Of a DNA stretch of 64,000 bases, positions 11,213 to 21,633 are shown piece by piece. A program made the position numbers and the translations under genes. Source of the DNA: Lenzites betulinus (Eukaryota; Basidiomycota; Agaricomycetes; Polyporales; Polyporaceae); contig JABYQU010000007.1 of the NCBI GenBank assembly GCA_022264855.1, positions 682,001-746,000 of the forward strand, in the 5' to 3' direction. A model generated the notes under the pieces. It was not told the origin of the DNA, ran no database searches, and worked only from the letters and a program-made list of their open reading frames with translations. Numbering within the stretch: the stretch's first letter is position 1; every line of letters starts with the position of its first letter.

Positions 11213-14073
11213 TCAATGCGACGCATGCGACGGCGCATACGCACCGGTCTGCGCCGTCGTCGCCGCCCCGACCACCAGGGCCTCGACCGCGGCCGCGTAC
11301 GACGGCGGCGCCTCGCCCTCCTCGCTCACCTCGCCCGCGACGAGCTGCTCGAACAACTCCGTCGTCGAGCGCTCCAGCGAGTGTCCGCGCGATAGTGGGG
11401 GACTCGCGACGGCCGCCGCGGTCGCCCGTACAGGGCTCTGTGCGCCGCTGGGCAGGGAGTCGTCCGAGCGCCCCGACTCCCTGCGCTGCAGGTTTCCGGG
11501 AGACGGCGTGGACCCAGACCCGGGGATCGAGAGGGAGCTAGCGGAGGAGGGGTGGGCGGATGCGGACCCGGAGCGGATGGGTGTGTGTGAGCTGCTAGTG
11601 CGGCGTTGTGCAGGCAGGGCGATAAGGGGGACGGAGGTGGGGCCCGGATAGACGTCGCCGTCGGACAGGATGCTGAGCGCAGGATGAGATGTTGCGAGAG
11701 CGTTCGCTGGGTCGGGGAGCTGGGAATATGGAGGAAGGGATATATAGTCTTGGTTGCATAAATGCTACAAAGGCGGTCAATAAGTCGGCTCTCACGTATA
11801 TATTGCAGGAAGGCTCACCGAGAGAATGTGCACAGGAGTCTGGACAACGATGTCAAAAAGTTTGCGCTTACCGGTCTGCGTATCGACCGCGTGGTCGTCG
11901 CCGCGCTCGACGCGGAAAATGATCTTGAGCATATGCGACACGGAGATATTGCTTCGCCTGTTCTTGTTCGTAGTGTGAAGGAGGTCGCCCGCCCTTGGCA
12001 GCTGCAGGTTTTTCCGGATCGTCCACGGCCCCGGGCCCATCAAACTCGATACGAGATCCCCGAGATCGTCTCCCGCGTCGACAACGTCTGCTAGCGGCGA
12101 CTGTCTGAATGCATCTGGATCGTCGGAGAGGGGAAGGATGGGCGGACCATCCTTCTTCGGGTACTTCAGTGCGAGCAGCGCTACCCTGCTGATGGGGTCC
12201 GTCCGGGAGATTCGTTTGAACTGCGTCCAATAGTCTACACGTTCTGAATATCCAATGTAAGCCGAGCGGCGTAACGCGAAGACGGCGCGGTCCCACCTTC
12301 AATGAGCACTGAGACCCGGTGAATCTTCATCTTCGTCCACGGCATGAAGGTGATGCTGACGGGCATAGAGCTACCAAGCGGGAAACTGCGTCCTGAGATC
12401 GCGATGAGGTACTGCATCTGGGTGTCCCATTGGCGTTCGACGATGATGCTCTCGGACTCCTCAGTGTCGTCTTCGCAAGGAGTTGTGACGACAGTGATGT
12501 CATGGGAGGCCTGCAGCTTTGCCTTGAACGCGCCCGGCCGGTGAACAACGGCCTTGAGCTTCCATGTCACCGAGCCGTAGTCGACACTTAGACTTGGGGG
12601 AGAGCTGGCTGGGATGGCGAAGGAAACGGGGTATGTGTACACTCCTGCGAACGAGCTTAGTTACCTTCCGCCACGGAACGCAGGTTCTCTGGATCTTACC
12701 TCTGCGGAACTCTTTCCATCCGTCACCGTGCTCTCGCCCGTCATCCACTTCGAAGCCCAACGCCTCACCCACTCGCCCGAGCGCAGAAATTTCTTTGTGA
12801 ACAGGCTGGTCCGTCTCTGGCTCCTCCGGGATGACACGGTCGCGCGCCCGCCCTCGTGGAGGGGTGACTTCTCCTGGATGCGCAGACTCCGGGTCAATCA
12901 TCGGGGATTTCGAGCGGACGCGATCCTTCATCGCTTCCAGCAATGCACTAGCGAACGTGAAACGCTTGTTCTTCCTCCCGCGCAGAGTATCCTCCCCATC
13001 CGCATCCCTGTGGCGTGACGGCGTGCGTGAGCCGCCGCCACGCACAGGCGGCTGCGACGGTACGCGAGGCGGTAACTGCGTCGCGCTGTTCCCTGCCTGG
13101 AACTCGCGGTCGTCATCGAAGCTGACGCGTCGAGAAGCGGGAGGCGGCGACAGTATGCTCGAGGACGACGCAGCACCGGTGCGGGTCTGAGAACTGGCGC
13201 GGTCGTATGCGAAACCTAGCTTGCAACATTCAGCACGCGTGGCCGAACAGGCGATCTCATCACTCACTGTGGTAATGGTGCTCGCCTTCAAGTTCCGACT
13301 GGAAGGCGCGTCGCAGATCCTCTAGACTCCGCGCAGGCGAGTCGTCGAACGTACCGAAAGGGGAGCGCTGCATGACTACCGCGGTTGGGCTACGATGTGG
13401 AGTCACATCTGGAGAATATGTGGGGGAATATGGGGGCGTGAGGGGGAGTTCAGCGGGAGACTCTGCATTCTGGCGATGCGCGACGAAGGAGCGTTGAAAG
13501 TTGCTCTGGTCGACGCTCATGTACCGTCTATGGTTGTGGCTCCGACTGTGCTCCACACGATGAGGATACGGCGACCTTCCGCGGTCATCATCACTTGCGC
13601 CTTCGTGCTGAACGTAGCTGGAGCGTTCCGAGTGATCTTCGTCTTCATGCTCGAGCGACAGACCCGGTCCCACAGAGAGGTTGCGGCGGTATACCGTCCC
13701 AGGGGTCTGGCCGGCACGGAAGAAGACGTAGGACTGGGAGTAGATCTCATGCTCTTCCGTTATCTCTATCCGACGCGCGCCCACTCCTGAAAGGAAAGTC
13801 AGGGCAGGCCTGATAGCAGGTGCAGTGATATCACCACTCACCCTCGGGCCAAGCAGTCACCGTCTTCCCCACCAGCTCTATCTCGATGCTGGTGATCCTG
13901 GTGGGTTTGGCCAGATTGAGGACGAGAAGGCCTCGAACCATGCCTGGCGGCGCATCGGCCTGGAGGTTTCTTTGCCTGCCGGTTGCATCGCCCGCGCGGA
14001 GGAAGACGACGGATTCTGCGAGGCGGATGTCGAGCGAGTTCTTGCTAGGGTGCGCCTTGAGTGTGGCAGGCAT
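11213..14073 (-). CDS. Alpha-arrestin (ART/Rod1-like ubiquitin-ligase adaptor)
   Basis: This arrestin-fold adaptor would recruit a Rsp5/NEDD4-type ubiquitin ligase to plasma-membrane transporters. The N-terminal arrestin half includes SLDIRLAESVVFLRAG, GLLVLNLAKPTRI and IEIELVGKTVTAWPEGE. It continues after an intron at ARRIEITEEHEIYSQSY. A long Ser/Arg-rich insert follows, with PLTPPYSPTYSP. Then comes the C-terminal arrestin half (VYTYPVSFAIP, YGSVTWKLKAVVHRPG, FPLGSSMPVSITFMPW). The last exon is Ser/Pro-rich and contains GEAPPSYAAAV, a PPxY motif of the kind that binds WW domains. It ends HASH followed by a stop. The start is uncertain: the ATG at 14073 gives MPATLKAHPSKNSLD just before the domain, but the frame is open upstream to a TAG that could be an intron end, so an extra first exon is possible. 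The join into the last exon (after PVHILS) is also tentative. Confidence 0.75.
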
Positions 14074-15714
14074 ATGTGGGGAAGAGAGGAAGATGTGGGC
14101 GGCGGCGGAGTGAGCGGCGAGGATGAGGTCGCCCGCGAAGGTCCTCCAGGCCGATCGAGGCTCGCTGTTCCTGAAATTCTTGCCACTTTTTGATTTTCCC
14201 GGCTCCGTCCTTCCGGTGCGGCCCCCAGTCTAGGGTTAGGGTCTTTCAATTCCCGCGCATCTTTGATCCAACCCCCGATTTGCTGTGCCGCCCCGATCTA
14301 GATTGCATCCTGTCCACTCTCGGGACGCGCCCGCCTCCGCGTCGTCCCCGACCGTCGACGAGAAACCCGGCCCCAACGCCCACAAATGCGATCTGTGTCG
14401 ACAGTATCAAAAAAGTGTGAAGTAAGCGGCCTATGTTTACCATCGTACCGTCTTAATGCCGCCTCCGTTACAATCCACCCTGGGCGCCACGATGCCGTGC
14501 CCGGGCCTGGAAACCTACCGTGCCCTGCCGTACACGCCCAGTTGCCCATGAGGTCGGGTGGAGGTTTCGAAAGGAGACGCCTGGGGGATATGTAACGGAT
14601 GGCTGATGGACGTCAGGCCGGTATCATGCGAATATTTACCTGGCGATACCGTGAGGATAATCAGCAGAAATAATCCGGCAGACAACTGCCTCGATGTTCG
14701 CTCGAGACGGGCGCTATATCCGCCCGACCTCTGAGCGGAATCCTCAGATATCTGGTACAGAGACGCCCTAAGTGTGGGAGCTTGAGAGGGCGCTTCGTAC
14801 TTGGGGAATCGACGGTTCTGCACGCTCTCTCTCTCTCTCCTCTTCTCCAATGTCTTCGTGTCTTGCTGTTTTACCTCGCTCTCTCTCTCGTCTCATGGTA
14901 CTTGCACTTAATCTCCTTCGCTGGTCCACATCGCTCACCCTTCAGCCTCAAGCTTCCACTGAAGGACATCTAGCTTGGTAAGTACATAGCTCGTCCATTT
15001 CTCATAGTCGTCGTCGCTAGTCGCCGTCGACATCCCAACTTCTCTCCTTGCAAACCACGCCCTTCCCACCTCTGTATATGCTTCTTTCATGAGTAATATA
15101 CTATGTATCACTGTCCTGCTGTACTTCGTCTGTCCACACATGATATATTTGTGCAGCCCTGCAACAATTTCAGCTGCTGCTGGCATGGCAAGCGCCCGGA
15201 TTGTTGCCGTCTGGACACAGGCGTCTAGCTGTGGATATCCTCAGGAGTCCTGCGAGACAGTCGGCGGACGCCTGCGTCTAATTTCGTGGTAATATTCGCG
15301 ACCCGGTATCTACTCGACGATTGGTAATAATTATCTCTCAAAGTTCCGCACCAGTCTCAAGGAAATATCCTGATCCGCGAGATATCTGCGGACACCAACC
15401 CCCTTCGGGCGTGTACCGGAAGGTGCAACGCCACGGGGGTTATATGCGCACGTTGGTTTCAAGTATGATCCGTACCGGAGCGAGACAGCATATTTACAAG
15501 CTCAGCGCTCAAGATCCATGCTGCAGACCTACGAGCGAGAAGAGGATAGTTTACAGCTAGGCGTGATCCTGTCGCTAAATGAACACATTTTTCACAATCG
15601 AGGTCCCCCGGGCTTGCCACGTGAAGTTCGTTATAAGGTGTGCAGCGATAGTACGTACATGTCCAATACCCTCCCTGCAAGCATAGCAGCGATGAACGCG
15701 CCCCAGGCGTAGTC
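14074..15714. other. Intergenic region; one weak small open frame
   Basis: The arrestin promoter and possible first exon are expected at 14074-14450. A CT-rich tract lies around 14820-14900. An 83-codon open frame at 14935-15186 (-), starting MPAAAEIVAGLHKY, is mildly protein-like but has no recognised homology or spliced partner. I do not call it a gene. Confidence 0.45.
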
Positions 15715-18218
15715 TCACATCTTCGCCTTCACCTCTCGCAGCCGCGCGTGCTGCATCCCTTCGTCTGATGAACATATCCCGGTCAGCGAAAACTCAGCAC
15801 GCGCGGACGGGGCGCGGGCACTTACAATTGGAGTCGTACAGCCGGTCGCCGGGGACGGAGACCACGTGCGAGTGCAGCGAGGCTGCGTCGACCATCGCGG
15901 GCACGACCTCCTTCAGCGTGCGCGCGCCCAGAAGGCGCATGTTCATCTCGAACTCGTCCTGGGCCAGCCATATAGGTCAGGTCATATACAGTATTGCTGG
16001 CTGGTAGGAGACTTGCCTCGAGGATGTTGAGCGCGTGGTCGACGCCCTCGTAGCCGTACGACGAGAACGCGTAGAGGAACGGACGGCCGACACCCACTGC
16101 GAGCGAGCGCGTGAGATTCTGCTCGGTCACACACAAGAAGGGCAGGCTTACCGGCTGTCGCCCCGAGCGCGATGGCCTTCAGGACGTCGTTCGCGCGGCG
16201 GACGCCGCCGTCGACGAACAGCTGGAACTTCTCGTTCGGGAACTTCAGCCCGCGCTGCTTGCCGAGCTCGCGCGTGACCTCAACGAGCACTTCGATGCCC
16301 GAGCGCGAGAACTCGAGTTGCCGCCCGCCGTGGTTGGACAGCACGACGCCGGCGAGTCCTGCGTCATACGCTTGGAGTGCGTCCTAGAAAAGAGGGTTCA
16401 GTTGGTACAGTGTTGCGAGAGTGGAGTGAACCGCACCTCCCAGCACTGGACGCCCTTGAGTATAAGCGGCACTGTGGATTTAGGTTAGTGCCGCTGCATC
16501 AGAGCATGGTAACAAGGGGCCCACTCTTCGTGATGCTCTGGAACCAAGGGATGTCCTTCCAGTCGAGCCCGGGGTCTATGAATGACTTGGAAACCGTCAG
16601 CTATCGTGGCGATCATGCGCATGGGAGATTGAGCTTACACTAATCGCGCGGGCAGCACCCTGCGAGCGATCGACCTTGTCCTGCTGCTTGTTCTCCGTGA
16701 CCTCAGCCGGGTCTTCTGCGTCGAACTTTTGCCGCATATCCTGCACAAGGCGGTCAGGACGGCAGCTAAACGCATGCACTGCTGCTATACCTTCTCGCGT
16801 CGACCGAGCTGCGGTGCGTCCACGGTGATGAAGAGCGCCTTGATCCCGCGCTTCTCTGCATGTTGTACAAACTTCTTCGTGATATCCCTGTCCTTGTTCA
16901 CGTATCTACGTATGCTGTGAGCGAAGCCGCGAAAACCGAGTTGCAGGTGCCTTACAGCTGGAGGAATTGCACTTGACCGGGTTGTGCATTGTCCACAATC
17001 TCGTCAAAAGAACACGAGGCCAGTGTCGGAATCTGGAGTATTGTGAGTGCGATGGATGTCTTTGAAGATGTTCGGCATACCATCTGAATGACACCATGCT
17101 TCGCTGCTGCCCTGGTCAAGTTGAGCTCGCCATCTGGGTGACCAAGCTTTCCGAGGGCAGTGGCCGTCTACGGGAACAGTTGAATACATGAGCTACATGC
17201 AGCATGCTCCGCCACTCCGAGACTCACGATGTACAGCGGCAGCTTCGTGTCGAATCCGAGAATCTTCGTCGTAAAGTCGACGTTCGTGACGTCCCGCAAG
17301 ATGCGCGGCCGCCACCATATCCTGCCCGGGCGTGAGCGACCTGCGCCCGCCCCGCCGTCCAGACACGGAGGCTCACCTGTGGTACGCGCTGTGGTTCTCG
17401 CGGTTCGTGATCTCGTCCTCCGCCGCCGAGCTGTAGTACGCCCACGCCTTCTCCTGCATCACCTCGCGCGCGATAGCCTGCCGCGGCACGCGATTGGCTC
17501 GTCAGCGTTCGTCCAATCACAGCGCGCGCATTTTCGTGATGCGGGAATGCGGGGAACCGGGGGGACGGTGTGGGGGACGCACCTCGAAGTCGTGCAGGTT
17601 CAGGATTTCGGAGAGCGGTGGGCGGTTCGCTATGCGCTCCTGGCGCGCCTTCTCTTGATCTGTGACCTTGACCTCCACCTTGAGCACGGTGTCGAGGTCG
17701 ACGCTTCCGAGGCTGGGGGAAGATTCGTGAGTTACTGGTACGTTACGGCATGGAGTGAACGAGACGCACTGCTTGGAGGGAGGAAGGTGCGTCGTGATAG
17801 CGTCCGGCGGGTGAATAGGGTCGTATTCCGCGCTTGAGGGGTACGGGTGAGTACTGCTGTCGACGAGATTCATTCACTGGTGGGGCTCACGTTGCGTCTT
17901 TGCCTGCATACTTGAGTATGATTCGGCTGCCCCCTGCGCATAGATGGTGAGATGTGTACCCTGGTGGAGACGCGGTGAGTGGGCGTACCGGGATGATCTA
18001 CGGCGCTTTTCAGAACTCTATCATTTATCGATGGAACATTGTCAAGACATACCATCCAAGAATTCTGTAACATCATACACCTTGCCTGTGGCAACCGTTA
18101 GACCACGACGCACTCCTGCGAACGGGTACGCACCGTGTACAATGATCCAGCAGCTCTCGCGCGAGTTGTGTTGTGCGACCTCCTTGCCAGAGATGGCCTT
18201 TCCTTGCGGACCGGACAT
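15715..18218 (-). CDS. CYB2: Flavocytochrome b2-type L-lactate dehydrogenase, paralog 1
   Basis: The protein has a cytochrome b5-like heme domain fused to an FMN-dependent alpha-hydroxyacid dehydrogenase domain. It is predicted to oxidise L-lactate or a related 2-hydroxyacid. The start ATG gives MSGPQGKAISGKEVAQHN. Heme-domain motifs are CWIIVHGKVYDVTEFLD, then DHPGGSRIILKYAGKDAT, then EYDPIHPPDAI; the two His of HPGG and IHPP are the expected heme ligands. FMN-domain motifs are AWAYYSSAADDEITNRE, TVDAPQLGRREKDMR, the catalytic LSNHGGRQLE, DGGVRRANDVLKAIALGA and GVGRPFLYA. The C-terminus after the last intron is NYEGMQHARLREVKAKM. HPG is supplied by a 9-base microexon at 17989-17997. No mitochondrial presequence is visible before the heme domain, unlike yeast Cyb2, so a cytosolic location is possible. 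The next gene is a tandem paralog in the same orientation. Confidence 0.85.
17989..17997 (-). other. 9-base microexon carrying the heme-ligand His (flavocytochrome b2 paralog 1)
   Basis: ATCATCCCG lies between an acceptor ending GCCGTAG and a donor GTACGC. Its introns are 55 bases (18052-17998) and 54 bases (17988-17935). Splicing gives LDDHPGGS; skipping it gives LDGGS and removes the axial heme ligand. Paralog 2 encodes DEHPGGS across a single intron at the same first position, so the second intron is specific to paralog 1. Confidence 0.72.
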
Positions 18219-18756
18219 GTTCAATTGCGAAATGTGACAAGACCGACAAGAAGAGAAGAGAGATAATCCAAGTTCAACAGCACAGGCGGGACACGAAGGA
18301 GTCTCCAACTTGTCCAACTTCAAGGACGCGGAGCTCCGACTACTGCTCCGACCTCTCGCTGCGCGGGATCGGGGCGTATCCCCGGCGGAAGGGCGGGCGC
18401 CCGTAAAGTGTGCGCGGACCTGGCGGACCGCTAGCCCGATCAGGTCACGCGTCACCTCTTTGGTGGCTGTGCGCTCCAGCTATGTTTTTGGCAACCGCCG
18501 CAGATACCACTTGCTCCAAGTCATTTTGAAGGTTGCCTACACCAAACGCCTACTCTGCCTGTAATCAATAACCGCCAACCAAGCTGCTGCATGGGGTCGT
18601 GCGTAGAAAAACATCAGGTGCGTGCGTGTTTTCCAGGTTGGTCAATGTTAACGTGAGTTGAAAATGCAGCAACTGTCAAGTGTTACCAGGTGTTACCGGC
18701 ACCAGCCATCTAATCTATGAGTGTTACATGCGTGTACACCACAAGCGATGATATTG
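18219..18756. other. Intergenic spacer between flavocytochrome b2 paralogs
   Basis: It holds the upstream region of paralog 1 and the 3' flank of paralog 2. No further gene was recognised. Confidence 0.5.
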
Positions 18757-21175
18757 TCAGAGCTTCGCATCCTTGAATTGTGCCAGGGTAAGTGGTTGGT
18801 CTAGGTAGAGAGAAAACGAGTCAGTGTTGACATCGTCACTAGTAACGACGCGAGACGCACATGTCGAGTTGAACAGATTGTCCTCGGGGGCCAGCACAGT
18901 GTGCGCAGACAGCGAACTCGCATCCACCATATCTGGGACGACCTCGTCGATCGTGCGCGCGCCCAACAAGCGCATGTTCATCTCGAACTCGTCCTATGAC
19001 AAGTTCCGTCAATGCTGATCGCCGCAAACGGCCACGTCCATGCCCGTGTCACGCACCCGGAAGAGCTGAATCGCACGTTCGACGCCGTCCTGGCCATATG
19101 CGCAAAACGCATACAAGAACGGCCTGCCTACACCTACCGCCTTGGCACCCAGCGCGATCGCTTTGAGGACGTCGCTCGCGCGACGCACCCCGCCGTCGAC
19201 ATAGATCTCGAAGCGTGGGTCGGGCCAGTACCCGCGCCGACGAAGCGCTGCGGTGACCTCGACGAGCACCTCAATCCCAGAGCGTGCGGTATCGAGCTGT
19301 CGTCCGCCGTGGTTTGAGAGTACGATGCCCTGCACGCCAGACTCGTAAGCAAGTACGGCATCCTCAGCAGTCGCTATGCCCTTTATGATGATCGGCACTG
19401 CACGCGGGGTCAACGCGGATCGTTAGGGTGCGAGAATAGGAGCATACTCTTGGTGATGCTCCTGAACCACGGTATGTCCTTCCACGCGAGGCTTGGGTCA
19501 ATGAAAGACTGGAATATGATGTCAACTTCAGCTTTGAATAAACAGACCACAGCAGAAATGGGGCTCACACTGATGGCGCGTGCGACGCCTTGATCTTTCT
19601 TGACCTCCTGCCCCTTCTGCACCTCCGCGCCAGCATCGTCTCCAACAAACTTCATGCGCATGTCCTTCTCCCGGCGACCGAGCTGCGGCGCATCGACGGT
19701 GATGAAGAGCCCCTTGACCCCGCGCGCCTCCGCATGCTGCACATACTTGCGCGTTATCTCGCGGTCCCGGTTAACGTACCTGCGGACGTCGCCGTTGACA
19801 TCAACTTCAAGCGCGGATATACGGAAGGAGTCCGCTTACAGCTGAAGGAAGAACGTCTGTCCTGGCGCTGCGGCATCGATGATGTCGTCGAACGAGCACG
19901 ACGCGAGGGTCGCAATCTGGGGCCATTCACATCACCGCGACGATCAAGCTCCCGACGGAGGGGACGCACCATTTGGATCACACCGTGATTCGCGGCCGCC
20001 TTCGTGAGGCACAGCTCGCCCTCCGGGTGTCCGAGTTTTCCGAGGGCGGTCGCGGACTGCATCGTGCATGCCCACTGTCAGCTCTGCCGAAACTGGCGCA
20101 GAGCGCGCAGGACAGACGCACAATGTACAGCGGGAGACTCGACTTCTGTCCCAGGATCGTCGTCGACCAGTCGACCGAGGATACGTCGCGCAGGATACGC
20201 GGGCGGAACCACACCCTGTTTCGGCAGTCCTCAATGCTCGATGCCAGAGGACCGGGTTACCAAAGCGATAAGAGGCACGTACCGCTGGTATGCCATCCGG
20301 TTCTCGCGGAGGGTGATCTCGTCGTCCGACGCGGACGAATAGTATGCCTGCCGTTATCCGCCATACCGTCAGCAATTTCCCCTATGCGTCGTGGCGCTGG
20401 ACGGACAAAAGGGTACATACCCATGCCTTTTCCGGGAGAACCGTCCTCGCGACTGTCTCGAAGTCGTGCATGTTCAAAACTGTATCGAGCGGAGGCCGAG
20501 CAGCGAGCAGCGCTTGCCGCCTTCGCTCTTCAGCCGTGACCTCTTTGACGACTTTGACGACCGTGCTTTGGTCGATCACGCCGAGGCTTCGTTGTTGATC
20601 ATTCATTGGGGAGGCACAGCGCGTACAGAGTTTGGTAAGTGGTACTTCCAAATGGCGAATATGGTGCCAGTAAGGACTTACTGCTTCTCCACAGGGAGGT
20701 TGGTCGTGATCGCATCCGGGGGGTGGATAGGCTCGTACGCCTCCCTGCCAACGTGGAGCAGTGAGCGGCGCCAGCGTGTTTAATTGGAAACACCCTCGGA
20801 GGAGAGGGAGATAGCAACGGGTACGTACGTGGCGTCCTTCCCTGCGTACTTCAAGATAATCTTGCTACCCCCAGGATGTTCTGCAGGTCTCACGTTGGTA
20901 AGCCAGCATTCTTGCCGTCCCAGTGAGATAGCGGGATGCGCTATTTTATCAGACGCCGCACGCACCGTCGAGGAAATCGGTGACGTCGTAGACCTTGCCT
21001 TGAGTTTCCCGACGCCATGAAGTACACAACGTGCATCGTTGCCGAACGAATGCTGGTGTCAGACTGAGGCAAGGGGCATATCCCGGGAGGACTGACCGTG
21101 GACAATGATCCAGCAGCTTTCCCGGCTGGCATGCGCCGCCACTTCGGAGGAGGTGATGACTCGTAAGTTGGACAT
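18757..21175 (-). CDS. CYB2: Flavocytochrome b2-type L-lactate dehydrogenase, paralog 2
   Basis: This tandem paralog has the same two-domain plan. The start ATG gives MSNLRVITSSEVAAHAS. Heme-domain segments are CWIIVHGKVYDVTDFLD, EHPGGSKIILKYAGKDAT and YEPIHPPDAITTNLP. The linker VIDQSTVVKVVKEVTAEE leads into the FMN domain, with AYYSSASDDEITLRENR, TVDAPQLGRREKDMRMKF, LSNHGGRQLDTARSG, DGGVRRASDVLKAIALGA and GVGRPFLYAF. After the last intron the protein ends YQPLTLAQFKDAKL. It lacks the extra intron that makes the microexon in paralog 1. The C-terminal tail differs from paralog 1, so the pair is not very recent. No presequence is visible. The exact substrate cannot be told from the sequence. 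Confidence 0.83.
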
Positions 21176-21467
21176 AGTCTCTTCGTCTTTCGCTGATACA
21201 AGTGTTTTGCTAGCGAAACCTGTGGATCAGCACACATCTTGGGAAAGCCCTTCGCTGGCTTTTGAACCCTCAGCATGGGGAGACGGACACCCGCTCGGGG
21301 CCAGGCGTTGTATTTTCGCCTCCAGTCGTATCCCCGCTCGCTACTCCGCGTACGAAATGGATCCCCCGTCTCCGCACTAGCCTACGACATGGCACCCCCC
21401 GTATAAGGGGACGTACGCAAGGCGCCCTGGGCGTCTGTACGAGCGCTGTCCCCCGGGCGGTGTTTAG

Positions 21468-21633
21468 GCGGACAAGTGCGGGGCGGCGCGAATGGGGGCG
21501 GCGTATACCACCAGCTGGCCCCGTCTGTGCTCGAGATCCAGCCTGTGATTGAAGTGCGGCATGGGAACGACGTCGCGCCGCGGACGTTGTGCCACCTGAC
21601 GATGACGGGCGGCTCGCACGAATCCGTGCCGGG
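21468..21633 (+). pseudogene. Isolated exon-like fragment, family unknown
   Basis: A 166-base open stretch follows an acceptor-like GTGTTTAG and is closed by a strong donor GGG|GTGAGT. It reads as a protein-like segment including VYHQLAPSVLEIQPVIEV and RTLCHLTMTGGSHESVPG. I could not find a convincing partner exon on either side. It may be a remnant of a gene or part of one I did not resolve. Confidence 0.3.

Larger units (their letters stand above)
7265..11615. repeat. Segmental duplication, copy 1 (partner inverted at 30124-34555)
   Basis: This block holds the FunK1 A upstream region, the whole FunK1 A gene, its downstream flank and the last exon of the arrestin gene. The complement of the same order is found at about 30124-34555. 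Similarity is high through coding and non-coding parts alike. One breakpoint falls inside the arrestin last exon, near the TTATCGC stretch at about 11615. The boundaries were judged by eye. Confidence 0.85.

Noticed and set aside
11052..11651. 199-codon open frame opposite the last arrestin exon.
   Set aside because: It is the complement of the Ser/Pro/Glu-rich coding exon and is broken elsewhere.
14228..14240. TTAGGG-like string (AGGGTTAGGG) resembling telomere repeats.
   Set aside because: A single short occurrence; it also fits an intron end on the minus strand before the arrestin.
17930..18060. First reading of flavocytochrome b2 paralog 1 seemed to lack the HPGG histidine (LDGGS).
   Set aside because: A 9-base microexon with canonical splice sites restores it, so loss of the heme ligand is not claimed.
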